Source: Rhodobacterales bacterium LSUCC0031
Lineage (GTDB): Bacteria > Pseudomonadota > Alphaproteobacteria > Rhodobacterales > Rhodobacteraceae
NCBI GenBank assembly: GCA_015689735.1
Contig: WVSP01000002.1
Coordinates: 186,001 to 250,000, forward strand
Length of the DNA stretch: 64,000 nucleotides
Direction: 5' to 3'
The notes under the pieces are model-generated. The model searched no databases. It saw nothing but the letters and a program-made list of their open reading frames with translations, and was not told the DNA's origin. The translations under genes and the position numbers were made by a program. Of the stretch, positions 51,895 through 61,070 are shown one piece after another. Positions within the stretch are counted from its first letter, which is position 1. Every line of letters starts with the position of its first letter.

Positions 51895-52947
51895 TCAGGC
51901 GCGGCCAGTGGTGCGTAGGAATTCGTGGAGCATTTCGCCCAAGCGACCGCAATAGGTCGGATCCTGCGCCGAGAAGTCATCGACAACCGACAGCGATGCT
52001 GCGCGCAATGCGGCCAGTGCATCGTCATCGATCGTGACCAATTCGCCGCCGCGTGCGTTGACGAATTCCTGCTTGAAGGTCAGGTCGCGATAGAGGAAAT
52101 GCGCCGCCGCCTCGGCCGAGGTTGCGCGCACGATTTCGGAGACGACGGCCCGGATTTCGTCGCCGACCGCGTTCCAGGCATCAAGGCCGACCATCACTTC
52201 GCCGTTCAGATGACCAAGCAGGTCGGGTTCCATGATGTATTTACACACTTCCTGGAAGTTCATGCCCCACGCCGTCGAGGTCGAGCCCCAATGCGCGCCA
52301 TCCACAACACCTGACTGGAGCGCCTGGTAAAGCTCGCCACCCGGGATCGAAACAGGCGATGCGCCCATCTTGGCCAGCACAAGGCCCGCCGCCCCCGTCG
52401 AACGCACGGGCCAGCCCGCGAAATCGGCGGTGCTGCGCAGCGGGCGGTTGCCCCACAGCGTCAGACCCGAATAGGAGACGGGGCCAACCTGATAGACGCC
52501 CTGCTCGGCATAGGCTTCGCGGATGATGTCGAGGCCGCCCATCTCGTAATAGAAGATGTCTTGTTCTTCGTGGCGGTCCCAGACGCCGATATGGCCGTTC
52601 AGGTGACCAGCGGCAGGCACGCGCCCGATCCAGTAGGCGGGATAGATGAAGGCGCTTTCCAGCAGGCCGCGACGCACGGCGTTGAGCACCTCGCCCGTCG
52701 GCACAAGGCTTTCGGGGGCGTGGGGCTCGACCGTCAATTCGCCGCCGGTGGCCGCGGTGATGCGGTTGCAGAACTTGACGAAGACATCCTCGTAATACCA
52801 GTTGCCGGTCGGCCAATGCGTCTGCATCCGCCACACCGTCTTGGTCTGCGCAATCGCCGCCGGGGCTGCGAGTGTCACACCTGCGGCCGCGCCCGCCGAT
52901 GCGGCGAAAAAGCCGCGCCGGGAAAGCGGTTGGGTCTTGGTGGTCAT
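51895..52947 (-). CDS. TRAP transporter substrate-binding protein, DctP type
   Basis: 350 aa with a twin-arginine signal (SRRGFFAASAGAAAG). The mature protein starts TKTVWRMQTHWPTGN; GLDIIREAYAEQGV, LRSTADFAGWPVRST (TRAP DctP Arg region) and PGGELYQALQSGVVDGAHW mark the family. TAT export of a DctP protein is less common than Sec. It binds an organic acid in the periplasm for the DctQM channel; sequence does not tell which. Strong ribosome site AGGAGGAG. Confidence 0.9.
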   Translation of the reverse strand: MTTKTQPLSRRGFFAASAGAAAGVTLAAPAAIAQTKTVWRMQTHWPTGNWYYEDVFVKFCNRITAATGGELTVEPHAPESLVPTGEVLNAVRRGLLESAFIYPAYWIGRVPAAGHLNGHIGVWDRHEEQDIFYYEMGGLDIIREAYAEQGVYQVGPVSYSGLTLWGNRPLRSTADFAGWPVRSTGAAGLVLAKMGASPVSIPGGELYQALQSGVVDGAHWGSTSTAWGMNFQEVCKYIMEPDLLGHLNGEVMVGLDAWNAVGDEIRAVVSEIVRATSAEAAAHFLYRDLTFKQEFVNARGGELVTIDDDALAALRAASLSVVDDFSAQDPTYCGRLGEMLHEFLRTTGRA

Positions 52948-52985
52948 GGTCTTCTCCTCCTCTGGTGGGTAGTCACCCCGCCGCC

Positions 52986-54290
52986 TCAGCGGGCGGGGAT
53001 GGCGGTGAAGCTGGTCACAAGCTCGGGGAACAGGAAGATCGCGGCCCCCGTGGCCAGCATCAGGAAAAAGAACGGGAAAATCGCCTTGTAGATCTCGAGG
53101 ATCGGCGTCTCCGGGCTGAGTGTCTTGAGATAGAACAGGTTGTAGCCGAAGGGTGGCGAGATGTAGCCGATGCACAGGTTCAACTGGAACAGGATGCAGA
53201 ACCAGATCGGGTCAAAGCCAAGCGTCGTGACAATCGGGAAAAAGATCGGCAGCACGAGCAAGATGATGCCCACCGGATCAAGGAACATGCCCAAGACCAG
53301 CGTGATGAGTTGCATCAGCAAGATCATCATCAGCGGGCTGATCTCGATCCCCAACAGGAAGCTTTGCATGAAGCGCGTGCCGCCGCCGCCGCCATAGACC
53401 GCGACAAAGGCAGATGCGCCAAAGACGATCCAGATCACCATCCCCGTCATCGAGGCCGTGTCATAGCTGACCTTGCGCATGTAGCCCCAGTTCAGCTCAC
53501 CCCGGATCGCGACCGAGATCACGACCGCGAGCGCTCCGACCGCTGCCGCCTCAGTGGGTGTGGCGATGCCCGCGAAGATCGACACCAGCACAGACAAGAT
53601 CACGACCAACGGCAAGATCACCGCGCGCAGCGATTTCATCCGTTCGCCCAGCGGTGCGGTTTGCGGGGCAGGTGGGGCAAGCGCCGGGTTCATCCGGCTG
53701 CGGATGGCGACATAGGCCATGAACATGCCCAACAGCAAAAGCCCTGCAACAAGCCCGCCCATGAAGAGCCGCCCTACCGATTGCCCGGTCTGCATGCCGA
53801 TCAGGATCAAGGTGATCGACGGCGGGATCAAGATGCCAAGTGTCCCGGAGGCCCCGATCGTGCCAAGCACGAAGCGCCGGTCATAGCCGCGTTGGGCCAT
53901 GGCGGGCATGCCCACAAGCCCGGTGGTCACGGTCGATGCCGCACAACTTCCCGTCATCGCCGAAAGCGTGGCGGCAAAACCCGAGGTGCCGATCAGCAAG
54001 CCACCGGGCATGCGGCCCGACCACAGGTAGAAGGAGTGATACAGATCTTCGGCAATCTTCGAGCGGGCAAGCGCCACGCCGATGAACACGAAAAGCGGGA
54101 TCGCCGACAACAGGATCGACCACATCGCGCCGAACATGGTCGAGACGATGGTGAACATCCCGTTGGGCCCGAACATCAACAGACCGAATACAACTGCCGT
54201 GCCGCCAAGCGCAAAAGACAGCGACACGCCCAGCAAGATGGCCACCAACAGCATGCCGAACATGCCGATCGTCAAAAGCTCAGGGGTCAT
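52986..54290 (-). CDS. TRAP transporter large permease, DctM type
   Basis: 434 aa, about 12 hydrophobic segments. GTSGFAATLSAMTGSCAAST, GTIGASGTLGILIPPSI and MFLDPVGIILLVLPIFFPI are DctM hallmarks. It forms the sodium-driven transport core with DctQ and DctP. ATGA overlap with the DctQ gene. Confidence 0.93.
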   Translation of the reverse strand: MTPELLTIGMFGMLLVAILLGVSLSFALGGTAVVFGLLMFGPNGMFTIVSTMFGAMWSILLSAIPLFVFIGVALARSKIAEDLYHSFYLWSGRMPGGLLIGTSGFAATLSAMTGSCAASTVTTGLVGMPAMAQRGYDRRFVLGTIGASGTLGILIPPSITLILIGMQTGQSVGRLFMGGLVAGLLLLGMFMAYVAIRSRMNPALAPPAPQTAPLGERMKSLRAVILPLVVILSVLVSIFAGIATPTEAAAVGALAVVISVAIRGELNWGYMRKVSYDTASMTGMVIWIVFGASAFVAVYGGGGGTRFMQSFLLGIEISPLMMILLMQLITLVLGMFLDPVGIILLVLPIFFPIVTTLGFDPIWFCILFQLNLCIGYISPPFGYNLFYLKTLSPETPILEIYKAIFPFFFLMLATGAAIFLFPELVTSFTAIPAR

Positions 54291-54823
54291 TGTGTGGCGC
54301 TCCCCACGCTAGCGGCACGGCCCAGATCGGCCTTTGGGTTGATGAACAGGATCAGTGAACGGATCATCTCGATGACGCCCTGCACGGTGATGAGAACAAC
54401 ACCGACAAACATGGCCAGCTTGATGGGCCACATCGGATGGCGCAGCGCGCTTTCATCGACCTCGTTAAAGCGCCAGCTATCTTCGAAGAACCAGAATGCC
54501 TCCCAGCTCAGTACGGCGCCCCAGATCACCAGAAAGGCGAAATTGATAAAATCGAGTGCTGCGCGCCGGCGCGGCCCGCCGGTATTGAGCAAGAGATCGA
54601 CGCGCACATGATCACCCCGGATCAGCGTATAGGCCCCTACCAGCACGAAATAGGCGCCGAAGATCCGCTGGGTGTAGCCATGCGCCCAAAGCGTCGGCTG
54701 GCCAAAGACGTAGCGCGCGACCACCTCGTAAACGAGTACGACAATACCCGCCCAGATCAGCATGCTGATGGCCTTGCCGATCGCGATGTTGAGCTGGTCC
54801 ACCCCCCTGAATAACAGCGTCAT
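54287..54823 (-). CDS. TRAP transporter small permease, DctQ type
   Basis: 178 aa, four predicted helices. Starts MTLLFRGVDQLNIAIGKAIS; VARYVFGQPTLWAHGYTQ and RGDHVRVDLLL are typical of DctQ. The start at 54823 overlaps the stop of the kinase-like gene (ATGA), so the longer frame is rejected. Confidence 0.88.
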   Translation of the reverse strand: MTLLFRGVDQLNIAIGKAISMLIWAGIVVLVYEVVARYVFGQPTLWAHGYTQRIFGAYFVLVGAYTLIRGDHVRVDLLLNTGGPRRRAALDFINFAFLVIWGAVLSWEAFWFFEDSWRFNEVDESALRHPMWPIKLAMFVGVVLITVQGVIEMIRSLILFINPKADLGRAASVGSATQ

Positions 54824-55866
54824 CTTTGTCCCCCTGATGTCCCTTGCGTGGAAATCACCTCGCAGGCGCGCGCGGCGAAGCGTTCGGCCAATGGCCCCAG
54901 CGCCGCCGCCTCCGCCGAAGCCGCCGATCCCGCGCGCGCACGATCTGCGATGCCCACGAAGATGACGGCGAAACGAAACAGCGCGAATGCGATGTGAAAG
55001 GGCAAGAGCGGGCCGGTCGGGATGGCATGGGCGTGATATTCCGCCACGAAATCGTCGCGCGCGGGGATGCCCGCGCCCTGCCAATCTCGCCCCAGAAGAC
55101 CCGCATATTCATCGCCGCTCGAATGCCACGGGATCACGCAGAACCCCAGATCGGCCAAGGGATGACCCAAGGTGGATAGTTCCCAATCCAAGACCCCGAT
55201 CACACGCGGTTCCGTCTTGTGCCACATCAGGTTGCCCACCCGGAAATCGCCATGCGCGATCGCCACCGCCCCGTCATCTTCGGGCATGTTGGCGGGCAAC
55301 CAATCAACCAGCTCATCGAGCGCCGCGATGCGCGGGCCGGTCGATCCTGCATATTGCTTGGTCCAGCGTGCGATCTGGCGGGCGAAGTAATTGCCGGGCT
55401 TGCCGAAATCGGACAGCCCTAGTTCCTGCGGCCGCACGGCGTGAAGGCGCGCCAGCACACGCGCCATGTCGAGATACATGGCGCGGCGATCTTCGGGCGT
55501 CACACCGGGCAGGGCGGTGTCGGAAAACACCCGCCCCTCGAGCCGTTCCATGACGTAGAAGGGCGTGCCGAGGATGGATGTATCCTCCTCCAGCCACAGC
55601 GCGCGCGGCACCGGCACATCGGTCTCGGCCAGCGCGCGCATCACGCGAAACTCGCGCTCCACCGCATGCGCGCCGGGCAGGATCGGCCCGTCGGGCTTTT
55701 TGCGCAGCACAAGGCGCGCGCTTCCCCAATCGACGAACCATGTCGGGTTCGACTGCCCACCGCCGATCCGGGTCAGGCGCGGCAAGCCTGTGCCGGGCAG
55801 GCGGGCGGAGAGCCACGCACCAAGCGCGCCAGCATCGAGTTCGGTCATGGCTGGGGCGGCGGTCAT
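54820..55866 (-). CDS. APH-family phosphotransferase (ACAD10/LvaA-like kinase)
   Basis: 348 aa, aminoglycoside-phosphotransferase fold. LTRIGGGQSNPTWFV and LRKKPDGPILPGAHAVEREF hold the nucleotide loop and lysine; the catalytic loop is IAHGDFRVGNLMW and the metal site GVLDWELSTLGHPLADLGF. Proteins of this branch phosphorylate 4-hydroxyacyl-CoA (LvaA in Pseudomonas putida, the kinase half of ACAD10/11). The adjacent ligase and dehydrogenase support that role, not antibiotic resistance. ATGA overlap with both neighbours. Confidence 0.85.
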   Translation of the reverse strand: MTAAPAMTELDAGALGAWLSARLPGTGLPRLTRIGGGQSNPTWFVDWGSARLVLRKKPDGPILPGAHAVEREFRVMRALAETDVPVPRALWLEEDTSILGTPFYVMERLEGRVFSDTALPGVTPEDRRAMYLDMARVLARLHAVRPQELGLSDFGKPGNYFARQIARWTKQYAGSTGPRIAALDELVDWLPANMPEDDGAVAIAHGDFRVGNLMWHKTEPRVIGVLDWELSTLGHPLADLGFCVIPWHSSGDEYAGLLGRDWQGAGIPARDDFVAEYHAHAIPTGPLLPFHIAFALFRFAVIFVGIADRARAGSAASAEAAALGPLAERFAARACEVISTQGTSGGQR

Positions 55867-57446
55867 GATGCGCCTTCGGAGGCTTGGGTTTCAGCCGCTT
55901 GGGCGCGCAGCATGAATTTCTGGATCTTGCCCGTCGCGGTGCGGGGCAGGGGGCCGAAGATGAAGCGGCGCGGGCGTTTGTAGCCAGCGAGGTTCTCCTT
56001 GCAGAAATCGGCCAGCGCCTCGGCGGTCAGCGCAGCCCCTTGGCGCGGCTCGACAAAGGCCCAAGGGGTCTCGCCCCATTTCGGATCGGGGGCCGCGACG
56101 ACAGCGGCCAAGAGCACATCGGGGTGGCGGTGGAGCACCGTCTCCACCTCGAGGCTTGAGACATTCTCGCCGCCGGTGATGATGATATCCTTGGCCCGGT
56201 CGCGGATCTGGATCTGCCCGTCGGGATGGACGACCGCCAGATCGCCGGTGCGGAACATGCCCCCCGAAAAGGCGGCCTCGGTCGCCTCGGGATTGCGGTA
56301 ATAGCCCGCCATGATGGTGTTTCCGGCCAGAACGATCTCGCCCATCGTGGTGCCATCGGCGAGCACATCTTGGCCGTTCTCATCGACCACGCGCGCGCGG
56401 CCCGCGGTGGGGTGGCGGCGACCTTGGCGCGCCATCAGCGCCGCGCGGGTGTCGAGATCGGCCTCCGGGTCGCTCGGGTCGTTGATCGTGGCGGGGCCAT
56501 AGCTCTCGGTCAGCCCATACATGTGGCTGAGATCGAAGCCGAGCTTGGAAAGCCCCGACAGCAGCGCGGGCGTGGGTGCTGCCCCCCCGGTCGTGACCTT
56601 CACCCGCACGGGCGGCGGTTCCTTGGCGTGATCGAGCAGCATGTAAAGCACGACGGGCGCGCAGCTCAGATGCGTGACCGCATGGCGGCTGATTTCTGAC
56701 AGGATCAAGGCCGGATCGACCCGGTCGAGGCAGACATGTAAGCCACCCGCCGCCGTCACCGCCCAAGCCTGACACCAGCCGTTGCAATGGAACAAGGGCA
56801 GCGTCCAGAGATAGCGGCTATCACTGGTCAGGCCCAGCGCCAGCACATTGCCCATGGCGTTGAGGTAAGCGCCGCGATGGGTATAGACGACACCCTTCGG
56901 CTTGCCGGTCGTGCCGGAGGTATAGTTGAGCGAGATCGCCTGCGCCTCGTCCGTGATGGCGGCGGCAAGCGCCAGTTCGGGGATAGGCCCGGTGAACCAA
57001 TCGATCCCGTCACCGGCCCCCGGCGCGCTGCACAGCACCATCTGGGGCAGGATTGCATCGGCGGGGTCGGGCAGATAGGCGGCTTCGGCCACCAACAGCT
57101 TGGCGCCTGCATGATCGAGGATATAGCCGATCTCGGCGCTTGCGAGCCGGATGTTGAGCGTATTCAGCACCGCCCCCAGTGCTGGCACTGCGAAATGGGC
57201 GGCCAGCATCTCGGGCCGGTTGCCAAGGGCGACCGAGACGACATCGCCCGGGCCGATCCCTTGCGCCTTGAGCGCTCCGGCCATGCGCGCCACCAGCGCG
57301 CCGAATTCGCTGTAGCTCCAGACATGGTCGCGCCATGCGACGGCGGGCCGGGCCGCGTGGCATTCCAGCGTGCGGTCCAGCAGGTCAAGCGGCGTCAGCG
57401 GCCGGAAATTGGCCGCGCGCGGTGCCAGATGCGGATCGCTGAACAT
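55863..57446 (-). CDS. Acyl-CoA synthetase (AMP-forming)
   Basis: 527 aa, ANL superfamily. The ATP motif LNYTSGTTGKPKGVVY is at about residues 172-187, then GLTESYGPATI, the hinge region FRTGDLAVVHPDG and RAKDIIITGGENVSSLEVE, and the C-terminal lysine motif in PRTATGKIQKFML. It activates a carboxylic acid to its CoA ester. Chain length or ring preference cannot be read from sequence. Downstream of the acyl-CoA dehydrogenase. Confidence 0.92.
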   Translation of the reverse strand: MFSDPHLAPRAANFRPLTPLDLLDRTLECHAARPAVAWRDHVWSYSEFGALVARMAGALKAQGIGPGDVVSVALGNRPEMLAAHFAVPALGAVLNTLNIRLASAEIGYILDHAGAKLLVAEAAYLPDPADAILPQMVLCSAPGAGDGIDWFTGPIPELALAAAITDEAQAISLNYTSGTTGKPKGVVYTHRGAYLNAMGNVLALGLTSDSRYLWTLPLFHCNGWCQAWAVTAAGGLHVCLDRVDPALILSEISRHAVTHLSCAPVVLYMLLDHAKEPPPVRVKVTTGGAAPTPALLSGLSKLGFDLSHMYGLTESYGPATINDPSDPEADLDTRAALMARQGRRHPTAGRARVVDENGQDVLADGTTMGEIVLAGNTIMAGYYRNPEATEAAFSGGMFRTGDLAVVHPDGQIQIRDRAKDIIITGGENVSSLEVETVLHRHPDVLLAAVVAAPDPKWGETPWAFVEPRQGAALTAEALADFCKENLAGYKRPRRFIFGPLPRTATGKIQKFMLRAQAAETQASEGAS

Positions 57447-57470
57447 CGTTTGCCCCCCCTTGCCCTGTCG

Positions 57471-58679
57471 TCAGCCCGACGTGCTGTCCCAGTGCCAGAA
57501 ATCGCGCCCCTCGTCGGCCAAATGGCGGTTCAGCACCATCTGGTGGACCTCATCGGCACCATCGACAAGGCGGGCTTGGCGGGCATAGCGGTAGATCCAT
57601 TCCAGCACCGTGTCTTGCGAATAGCCGCGCGCGCCGTTGATCTGGATCGCCACATCGGCGGCCTTGTGCAAAAGGTTGGCGACATGGATTTTCGCCATCG
57701 AGACCTCTTTCTTGGCAAAGCCGCCCCGGTCGAGTTCCCACGCCGCCTTCATCACCAAAAGCCGCCCGATCTCGATCCCCATCGCCAGATCGCCCAGCTT
57801 GATCTGGATGCTCTCGCGGTCGGCCAGCCGCACGCCGAAGCCGTGGCGATCCTCGGCGTATTCGCGGGCGATCTCGGTGCAGCGCTTGGCCAGCCCCAGC
57901 CAGCGCATGCAATGCGTCAGGCGTGCAGGCCCAAGCCGGATCTGCGTGACCTTCAACCCCATCCCTTCGCCCAGCAAGATGCGGTCCTCGGGCAGTTCCA
58001 GCCCCTCAAAGACCAGTTCGCAATGGCCGCCATGCTCCTCTGGCCCCATGATCGGGATGCGCCGCGCGATATGCCAGCCGGGTTCGTCGCGGTCGAACAG
58101 AAACGCCGTCAGCCCCCGGCGCGGATCATCAGATGTGCGGGCAAGCAAGATGAAATGCTGCGCCTCCGCCGCGCCGGTGATGAACCATTTGCGGCCTTCG
58201 ATCACGTAGCGGTCGCCCTTTTTGGTGGCGGTGGTCAGCATCATGCCGGGATCTGATCCGCCACCCGGATGGGGTTCGGTCATCGCGAAGGCCGAGCGCA
58301 CCTTGCCTGCCACGATGGGCGCCAGCCAGCGCGCCTTTTGCTCGGGCGTGGCGATCTTTTCGAGCACCATCATGTTGCCGTCATCGGGTGCGGCCGAGTT
58401 GAAGACGACGGGGCCGAAGATCGAGCGGTTCATCTCCTCGTAGCAGACGGCCATGCCCATCTTGCCCAAGCCCTGACCGCCCGTTTCGCGGGCCAGTTGC
58501 AGGCACCACAGCCCTTGCGCCTTGGCCTTGGCGCGCAGTGCCTCAAGCGGGGGGTGGGCGATATTGCCATGCGCGTCCCAATTGGCGCGGTCTGCCTCGA
58601 CCGGCATCACCTCGTCGGCGACGAAACGCGCGATGCGGGCGCGAAAATCCTCGATCCGGGGGGAAATGGTGAAATCCAT
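57471..58679 (-). CDS. Acyl-CoA dehydrogenase, ACAD10/11-like
   Basis: 402-aa flavoprotein. Starts MDFTISPRIEDFRARIARFV; FAMTEPHPGGGSDPG and WFITGAAEAQHF form the FAD site, and the C-terminus has GARGYSQDTVLEWIYRYARQ and RLVDGADEVHQ, the pattern of the ACAD10/11 and LvaC branch. Predicted to act on a (phosphorylated) hydroxyacyl-CoA rather than to do plain beta-oxidation; inference from the neighbouring kinase. GAAGGA ribosome site at the 58679 start. Confidence 0.9.
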   Translation of the reverse strand: MDFTISPRIEDFRARIARFVADEVMPVEADRANWDAHGNIAHPPLEALRAKAKAQGLWCLQLARETGGQGLGKMGMAVCYEEMNRSIFGPVVFNSAAPDDGNMMVLEKIATPEQKARWLAPIVAGKVRSAFAMTEPHPGGGSDPGMMLTTATKKGDRYVIEGRKWFITGAAEAQHFILLARTSDDPRRGLTAFLFDRDEPGWHIARRIPIMGPEEHGGHCELVFEGLELPEDRILLGEGMGLKVTQIRLGPARLTHCMRWLGLAKRCTEIAREYAEDRHGFGVRLADRESIQIKLGDLAMGIEIGRLLVMKAAWELDRGGFAKKEVSMAKIHVANLLHKAADVAIQINGARGYSQDTVLEWIYRYARQARLVDGADEVHQMVLNRHLADEGRDFWHWDSTSG

Positions 58680-58689
58680 CGGTCGTCCT

Positions 58690-59457
58690 TCAGAGTGATG
58701 AAATGACGTGGCCGCCATCGACGATGATCTCGGTTCCGGTCATGAAACCGCTGAGATCGGAGGCCAGCAGGAGAAAGGCGCCATCAAGATCGCTGGGCTG
58801 GCCAAGGCGGCGCTGCGGCACGCGTCGCAGAAGGGTTTGGCCTGCTTCTGTGGCAAAGAAATCGCGGTTGATCTCGGTCTCGATATAGCCGGGGCAAAGC
58901 GCGTTCACCCGGATGCCGTGACGCGCCCATTCCAGCGCGAGGCTGCGACTTAGCTGCACCAGCCCGCCCTTGGACGCCGCATAGGCCGCGACTTGGCCTG
59001 CCACACGGAACCCGAGGATCGAGGCGATGTTGATGATCGTGCCACCCCGCTTGGCTGCGACCATCGCCTGTGCGGTGGCACGTGCGACGTGAAATGGACC
59101 CTTGAGGTTGGTGTCGATCACCCGGTCGATGGTGGCCGCGTCATGATCGAGCGCAGTGGCGGTGGCGGCCGTTCCGGCATTGTTGACGACAATATCAAAG
59201 ACCTTGTCCGAAAGTGCCGCGCTTACCGCCGCCCCATCGGCCACATCGAGGGCGAGGGGGGTGGCGTGGCCACCCGCGGCAGAGATTTCGTCGCAGAGCG
59301 CCGCGACCTTGTCCGCACGGCGCGCGGCGAGTGTCACCGCAACGCCCTGCGCTGCGAGAAGGCGCGCGAAATGCACCCCAAGCCCCGAGGATGCGCCCGT
59401 CACAAGGGCGGATTTTCCCGCTAGGCCGGGCCAGATCGCAGAATTTCCAGCGGTCAT
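58690..59457 (-). CDS. Short-chain dehydrogenase/reductase (catabolic cluster)
   Basis: 255 aa. Cofactor motif TGASSGLG, NNAG, and the Tyr-x-x-x-Lys pair in YAASKG with the upstream serine of NIASILG. First gene of the operon, divergent from the TetR regulator. By analogy with lva loci it may interconvert a keto- and hydroxyacyl-CoA; the substrate is not known. Confidence 0.88.
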   Translation of the reverse strand: MTAGNSAIWPGLAGKSALVTGASSGLGVHFARLLAAQGVAVTLAARRADKVAALCDEISAAGGHATPLALDVADGAAVSAALSDKVFDIVVNNAGTAATATALDHDAATIDRVIDTNLKGPFHVARATAQAMVAAKRGGTIINIASILGFRVAGQVAAYAASKGGLVQLSRSLALEWARHGIRVNALCPGYIETEINRDFFATEAGQTLLRRVPQRRLGQPSDLDGAFLLLASDLSGFMTGTEIIVDGGHVISSL

Positions 59458-59483
59458 CTCGTCAAGGCCTCCCGTCCTTATCG

Positions 59484-59497
59484 AGCGAGCGTTCGGT
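59484..59497. promoter_or_regulatory. Candidate TetR operator
   Basis: AGCGAGCGTTCGGT, a 14-base imperfect palindrome (two central-pair-symmetric mismatches away from ACCGAACGTTCGGT) in the 102-base gap between the divergent SDR and TetR genes. Binding is inferred from position and symmetry only. Confidence 0.35.
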
Positions 59498-59559
59498 AGA
59501 TAGAGCTAGACAGGCGCTCCGATTTTGGCAACAGATTCCTGCATGAGGGAGACAGAAAG

Positions 59560-60336
59560 ATGACCGACCCGACCCAGAGGGCGGCCCATGGCGCAGGCGA
59601 GCGCGCCTCGCTGCCCATGATGGATACGCTGCCGACAGCGACGCAACTTTGCGCATCCATCCTTGCGCGTCACCAAGACACCATCAGCGTGCGCAAGCCA
59701 AACATCGCGGTGGCGCGGCTGCAACAGATCCTCGAAGTGGCGATCGATTTATCGAACAAGGGCGGGTTTCAGGCGATGTCGCTGCGCGATCTGTCGCGCG
59801 AGACAGGGATGTCGGCAGGTGGGCTTTATGCTTATTTCGACAGCAAGACCACGCTTTTGAAGATGATCCTGTCCGAAGTGGCCGATCTGGTGCAGCGTGT
59901 CCTATCGTCACCTCCCGCCGCGGTCACGGCCGATCCAGTGATGCATCTGCGCTGGCTCATCGATACCCATCTACGCATGACGGAGGCGTTGTTGCCGTGG
60001 TTTACTTTCGCCTTCATGGAGGCCAAGAATTTCCCGCCCGCCGAAAGGCGCATGGCCGTCGATAGCGAAATGCTCACCGAAAGCTTCTTCTCGGCCGTTG
60101 TGTTGCGCGGAATGGAGGAGGGGGTGTTTCGCCCCGATACCTCGCCCTTGTTGCCGGCGCTCATCAAGCCCTTGTTGCAAGAATGGTATGTCAAACGCGC
60201 CAAGTATCGCCGTCGTGGGATCACGCTGGAAAGCTACAGCGCTGAGGTGCAACAGGTCGTGTTGCGCGCTTGCCTGCCCGAGGCGGGGTTGTTCACCATG
60301 CCGCCGATCCGCAAATCTGGGGATGCGCGACCCTAG
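59560..60336 (+). CDS. TetR/AcrR-family regulator
   Basis: 258 aa. The helix-turn-helix is at about residues 50-95 (ILEVAIDLSNKGGFQAMSLR, MSAGGLYAYFDSKTTLLK); the N-terminus has a roughly 45-residue extension. The C-terminal ligand domain is helical. Divergent from the acyl-CoA gene set, so it probably represses it and responds to an acyl-CoA; inference. Convergent overlap of four bases with the next SDR. Confidence 0.88.
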   Translation: MTDPTQRAAHGAGERASLPMMDTLPTATQLCASILARHQDTISVRKPNIAVARLQQILEVAIDLSNKGGFQAMSLRDLSRETGMSAGGLYAYFDSKTTLLKMILSEVADLVQRVLSSPPAAVTADPVMHLRWLIDTHLRMTEALLPWFTFAFMEAKNFPPAERRMAVDSEMLTESFFSAVVLRGMEEGVFRPDTSPLLPALIKPLLQEWYVKRAKYRRRGITLESYSAEVQQVVLRACLPEAGLFTMPPIRKSGDARP

Positions 60337-61070
60337 CGCCCACCGCCGATATCGACGATCGTGCCGCTCACATAAGCCGCCCTGTCGGACAACAGCCAAG
60401 TGACCGTCTCGGCCACCTCATCCGCTGTGCCGATGCGGCCTAACGGAACGTCCCCCCGCTTTTGCGCCAACCTATCGCCCAAGCCTGCGGCGGCGTGGAT
60501 CTCGGTGTCGATCAAGCCGGGGGCCACGGCATTCACCCGGATGCCCTTCGGCCCCAATTCGCGGGCCAGACCCTTGGTCATCGCGTTGATCGCGCCCTTG
60601 GAGGCTGCGTAATGCACCCATTCGCCACCGCCGCCTAGTTCCGCGGCCCGGCTCGACATCAAGACCATCGCGCTTCCCGACCCCATGCGCCGCGCGCCTT
60701 CTTGTGCGCTGAGGAACACGCCGATCAGATTCGTCTCGATCACGCGCCGCAAGTCGTCAAGCGCCAGATCGGTGATCTTGCTGGCAGGCCCGGTGATCCC
60801 CGCATTGGCGAATAGCCCCGTCGCAGGGCTGAATTCCGTGGCGCAGAGATCGAACAGTCGGGCAGGCGTCGCCGGGTCGCCTGCATCAGCCTTAAGTGCG
60901 CGCACCTGACGCCCAAGGCCATCGCAAAGGGCCGTCGCCGCCGCATCATTACTGGCATAGGAAAACACCACCGGCCGGCCCAACGCCACCAGCGCGCGCA
61001 CGGTTGCGGCCCCAATCCCCCGGCTACCGCCCGTGACGATGACAGGCCCAAGATCAGAATGCGACACCAT
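60333..61070 (-). CDS. Short-chain dehydrogenase/reductase (BKACE operon, distal)
   Basis: 245 aa. TGGSRGIG cofactor motif, NAGI, active-site Tyr/Lys in YAASKGAINAM, and GLIDTEIH. Last gene of the GntR-SDR-HADH-BKACE-SDR operon. It overlaps the BKACE stop by 17 bases, an unusually long overlap. Substrate unknown. Confidence 0.88.
   Translation of the reverse strand: MVSHSDLGPVIVTGGSRGIGAATVRALVALGRPVVFSYASNDAAATALCDGLGRQVRALKADAGDPATPARLFDLCATEFSPATGLFANAGITGPASKITDLALDDLRRVIETNLIGVFLSAQEGARRMGSGSAMVLMSSRAAELGGGGEWVHYAASKGAINAMTKGLARELGPKGIRVNAVAPGLIDTEIHAAAGLGDRLAQKRGDVPLGRIGTADEVAETVTWLLSDRAAYVSGTIVDIGGGR

Noticed and set aside
52872-54611. 579-codon plus-strand frame opposite the TRAP genes
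   Set aside because: Composition is extreme (runs of Asp, His, Arg, Gln), no domain recognised, and it is fully antisense to clearly identified dctM, dctP and dctQ genes.
54820-55866. Aminoglycoside resistance gene reading of the APH-fold protein
   Set aside because: It is embedded between acyl-CoA ligase and TRAP genes and has the ACAD10/LvaA-type sequence layout, so a metabolic kinase is far likelier.
56787-58256. 489-codon plus-strand frame opposite the acyl-CoA ligase and dehydrogenase genes
   Set aside because: No domain content; the minus-strand proteins carry complete family motifs.
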